Shown here one piece after another: positions 35,701 to 38,700 of a DNA stretch of 64,000 nucleotides. How positions within the stretch are numbered: position 1 is the first letter of the stretch; each line of letters begins with the position of its first letter. The DNA is from Euleptes europaea (lineage: Eukaryota; Chordata; Lepidosauria; Squamata; Sphaerodactylidae), in NCBI RefSeq assembly GCF_029931775.1, contig NC_079332.1:2430501-2494500 (forward strand), in the 5' to 3' direction. Under the pieces are notes generated by a model. That model worked only from the letters and a program-made list of their open reading frames with translations, had not been told where the DNA came from and ran no database searches. The position numbers and the translations under genes are program-made.

Positions 35701-38700
35701 CTCCTCTGAAGATGCCTGCCACAGCTGCTGGCGAAACGTCAGGAAAGAAAATAAAAAGACCACGGTTACACAGCCCGGATAACCTACAAGAACCAAAAGA
35801 AACTGTCTGACAGCCAGACAACGGCATCGTCAGCTTCCACTTGACAACACCTCCTTTATAGTTCTACCTGCGCCAGCACCCACCTCTTTCAGCGTCCAGG
35901 TCGGATGAGAAGCAAAGATCTCATATTCTCCAGGAAGCACTTTGAAAAAGATGAACCTGAAGAAGGGGAAACGGATTCGGATGCTGAGTGACCGTCGTTA
36001 AGCATTTCCACCCTATCTTTTCTTGACAATCTATTCACATGCAACTGCAGCTCTGTAATCTAGCACGGTGGTCTTCAGCCCAGAGGCAGGAAAAAACCCT
36101 ACAGCTGGGGTGTCAAACATAAGGCCCAAGGGCCGGCTCCGGCCCCTGGAGAGCTCTTATTCGGCCCGCGAGCCAGCCACGCACGCACACCCCTCTCAGT
36201 CTGGGCTGGCGAGGCATGACCTGGCCCAACCAAGTGACATTTATGTCATATCCGGCCCTCATAACAAATGAGTTTGACACCCCTGCCCTACAGCAGTGCC
36301 ATTTTTTTCCCATTTGGAAGGGCTTGCGGCACAAACAGCAAGAGCGCCATGCCTCAGACTGCTCTTGGCATGCGTGCTGAGAAGAACAGCAGGACAGTGA
36401 GGCAACATCACTCAGCGGTGGAGGTATTTCCTCCGAGCCTCTAAGAGAGCCAGCGGGGTGTAGTGGTTAAGAACAGAGTACTCTAATCTGGAGACCAGTG
36501 TTTGATTCCCCACTCCTCACATGAGTGGTGAACTCCAATCTGGAGAACAGGGTTGGTTTCGGCGCTCCCACACATGAAGCCAGCTGGGTGACCTTGGGCA
36601 AGTCACAGTTCTTTCTGAACTCTCTCAGCCTCTCCTACCTGACAGTCTCGGTTGTGGGGAGGGGAAGGGAAGGTGATTGTAAGCCGCCTTGATTCTTCCT
36701 TAAGTGGCAGAGAAAGCCGGCATACAAAAACTAACTCTTCTTCTTCTAACCGCTTGGCTTGCTCTGCACTACAATGCACCTCTCAGAACTTGGCCTGTGT
36801 TCCCGATTCTCTTGGAGCGCTATTCACAGTCCCGTCCTTAACATCACCGATGTCATACCCTGGATCCATTTTTTTCTGCACCATCACTCCAGTGTCGCAT
36901 GACTTCCCTGTCACATGCTCACAGCTCAGTGGGCCCTAGGTCTAGAAAGTCAGACGAGCACCACGCCAACCAATAAAATACAGGGGAGGGGCTGTGGCTC
37001 AGTGGTAGAGCCTCTGCTTGGCATGAAGAAGGGTCCCAGGTTCAATCCCTGGCATCTCCAGTTAAAGGGACTAGGCAGGTAGATGATGTGAAAGACCTCT
37101 GCCTGAGACCCTGGAGAGCTGCTGCCGGTCTAAGTAGACAATACTAACTTTGATGCACCAGGGGTCTGGTTCAGTATAAGGCAGCTTCATGTGTTCATGG
37201 CTTTGCTTATGTTCTGGGGAGGGGCCGTTGCTCAGTGGTAAAGCATCTGCTTGGCATGTAGAAGGTCCCAGGTTCAATCCCCGGCATCTCCAGTTAAAGG
37301 GACTAGGCAAGTAGCTGACGTTAAAGACCTCTGCCTGAGACCCTGGAGAGCTGCTGCCGGTCTAAGTAGACAATACTAACTTTGATGCACCAGGGGTCTG
37401 GTTCAGTATAAGACAGCTTCATATATTCATACATATGGCGACAGATGCAAAGCTGACTTCGGGCTTGTAACCCTGATTAGACCATTCATACTCACTTCCC
37501 TCCTGGATGAGTCACTGTCGCTTGAATTGCCACCTCTGAGCCGGCGTTCTTCAGGGCAACCAGGACACCAGCAGGGCCCAGATCTTGACCTCGGCTGAGA
37601 ACCTGCCAGAGTTAAGGCGGCACCGTTTCAACTTCAAGCCCAAGCCGCACAGCGCCCTACTGCCGCCCCGCCTCCACAGGCAAGCGGCAGTAAATCGAGG
37701 AAAAGGTGGCTTACCTTCCCATTCACAGAGAAGCCTGTGAACACAAAATTAATGTCGCCTCCTTTAGTGCAAATGTCACTGATGCCGTCCACGTGGATGT
37801 CCACACTGGTTGGCTCTGGAAGAAAGGACAGAAACAAATGGGGGGGAAACGGTCAGAGTGTGCAGCGTCCTCCTTCGTCAACCTCACAGCAGCTTCCAAG
37901 TTTCAAGAGGTCATAGAAACACAGAGTTGGAAGGGACCACCAGGGTCATCTAGTCCAACCCCCCTGCACAACGCAGGAAATTCACAACTACCTCCCCCCC
38001 ACATACCCCCAGTGACCCCTCCTCCATGCTCAGAAGATGGTCAAGATGCCCTCCCTCTCATCATCTGCCTAAGGTCACAGAATCAGCACTGCTGACAGAT
38101 GGCCATCTAACCTCTGCTTAAAAACCTCCAGGGAAGGAGCGCTCACCACCTCCCAAGGAAGCCTATTCCACTGAGGAACCACTCTAACTGTTACAGCCCT
38201 GCTTAACGTAAAGCAGTACAGAGAATTATTTCTAACAACAGGTACATACCAAAGCTCCACCCTAGGGGAGGTTCAATTTTAAGGACAAAATCCCCCTAAA
38301 AGAAGAGAACACAAAGAATGTCACCGTTACTGTAAAATCCAGCCATTTCCTTCTTCACAGAAAATCAGCCACTGACATTTTTAAGAAGAAGAAGAGTTGG
38401 TTTTTAATATGCCGACTTTCTCTATCACTTAAGGAAGAATCAAACTGGCTTACACTCACCTTCCCTCCCCCTCCCCACAACAGACACCCATTGTTACATA
38501 TTATTTTTAATGTGTTGCATACTTTATGTGTTACGTGTATTTTATTGATCTGGTGTGTTTTTTTTCTCTTTGCCTTGTCATGTTATACTGGTTTGTCTGT
38601 TTTGATTTGTTTTGTCTGTTTTGATTTGTTGCGGTGTACTGGTTTTATGCTTAAGACATTCGGCCACACAAGCTTAATAATAAAAGGAAAAGGATATATT

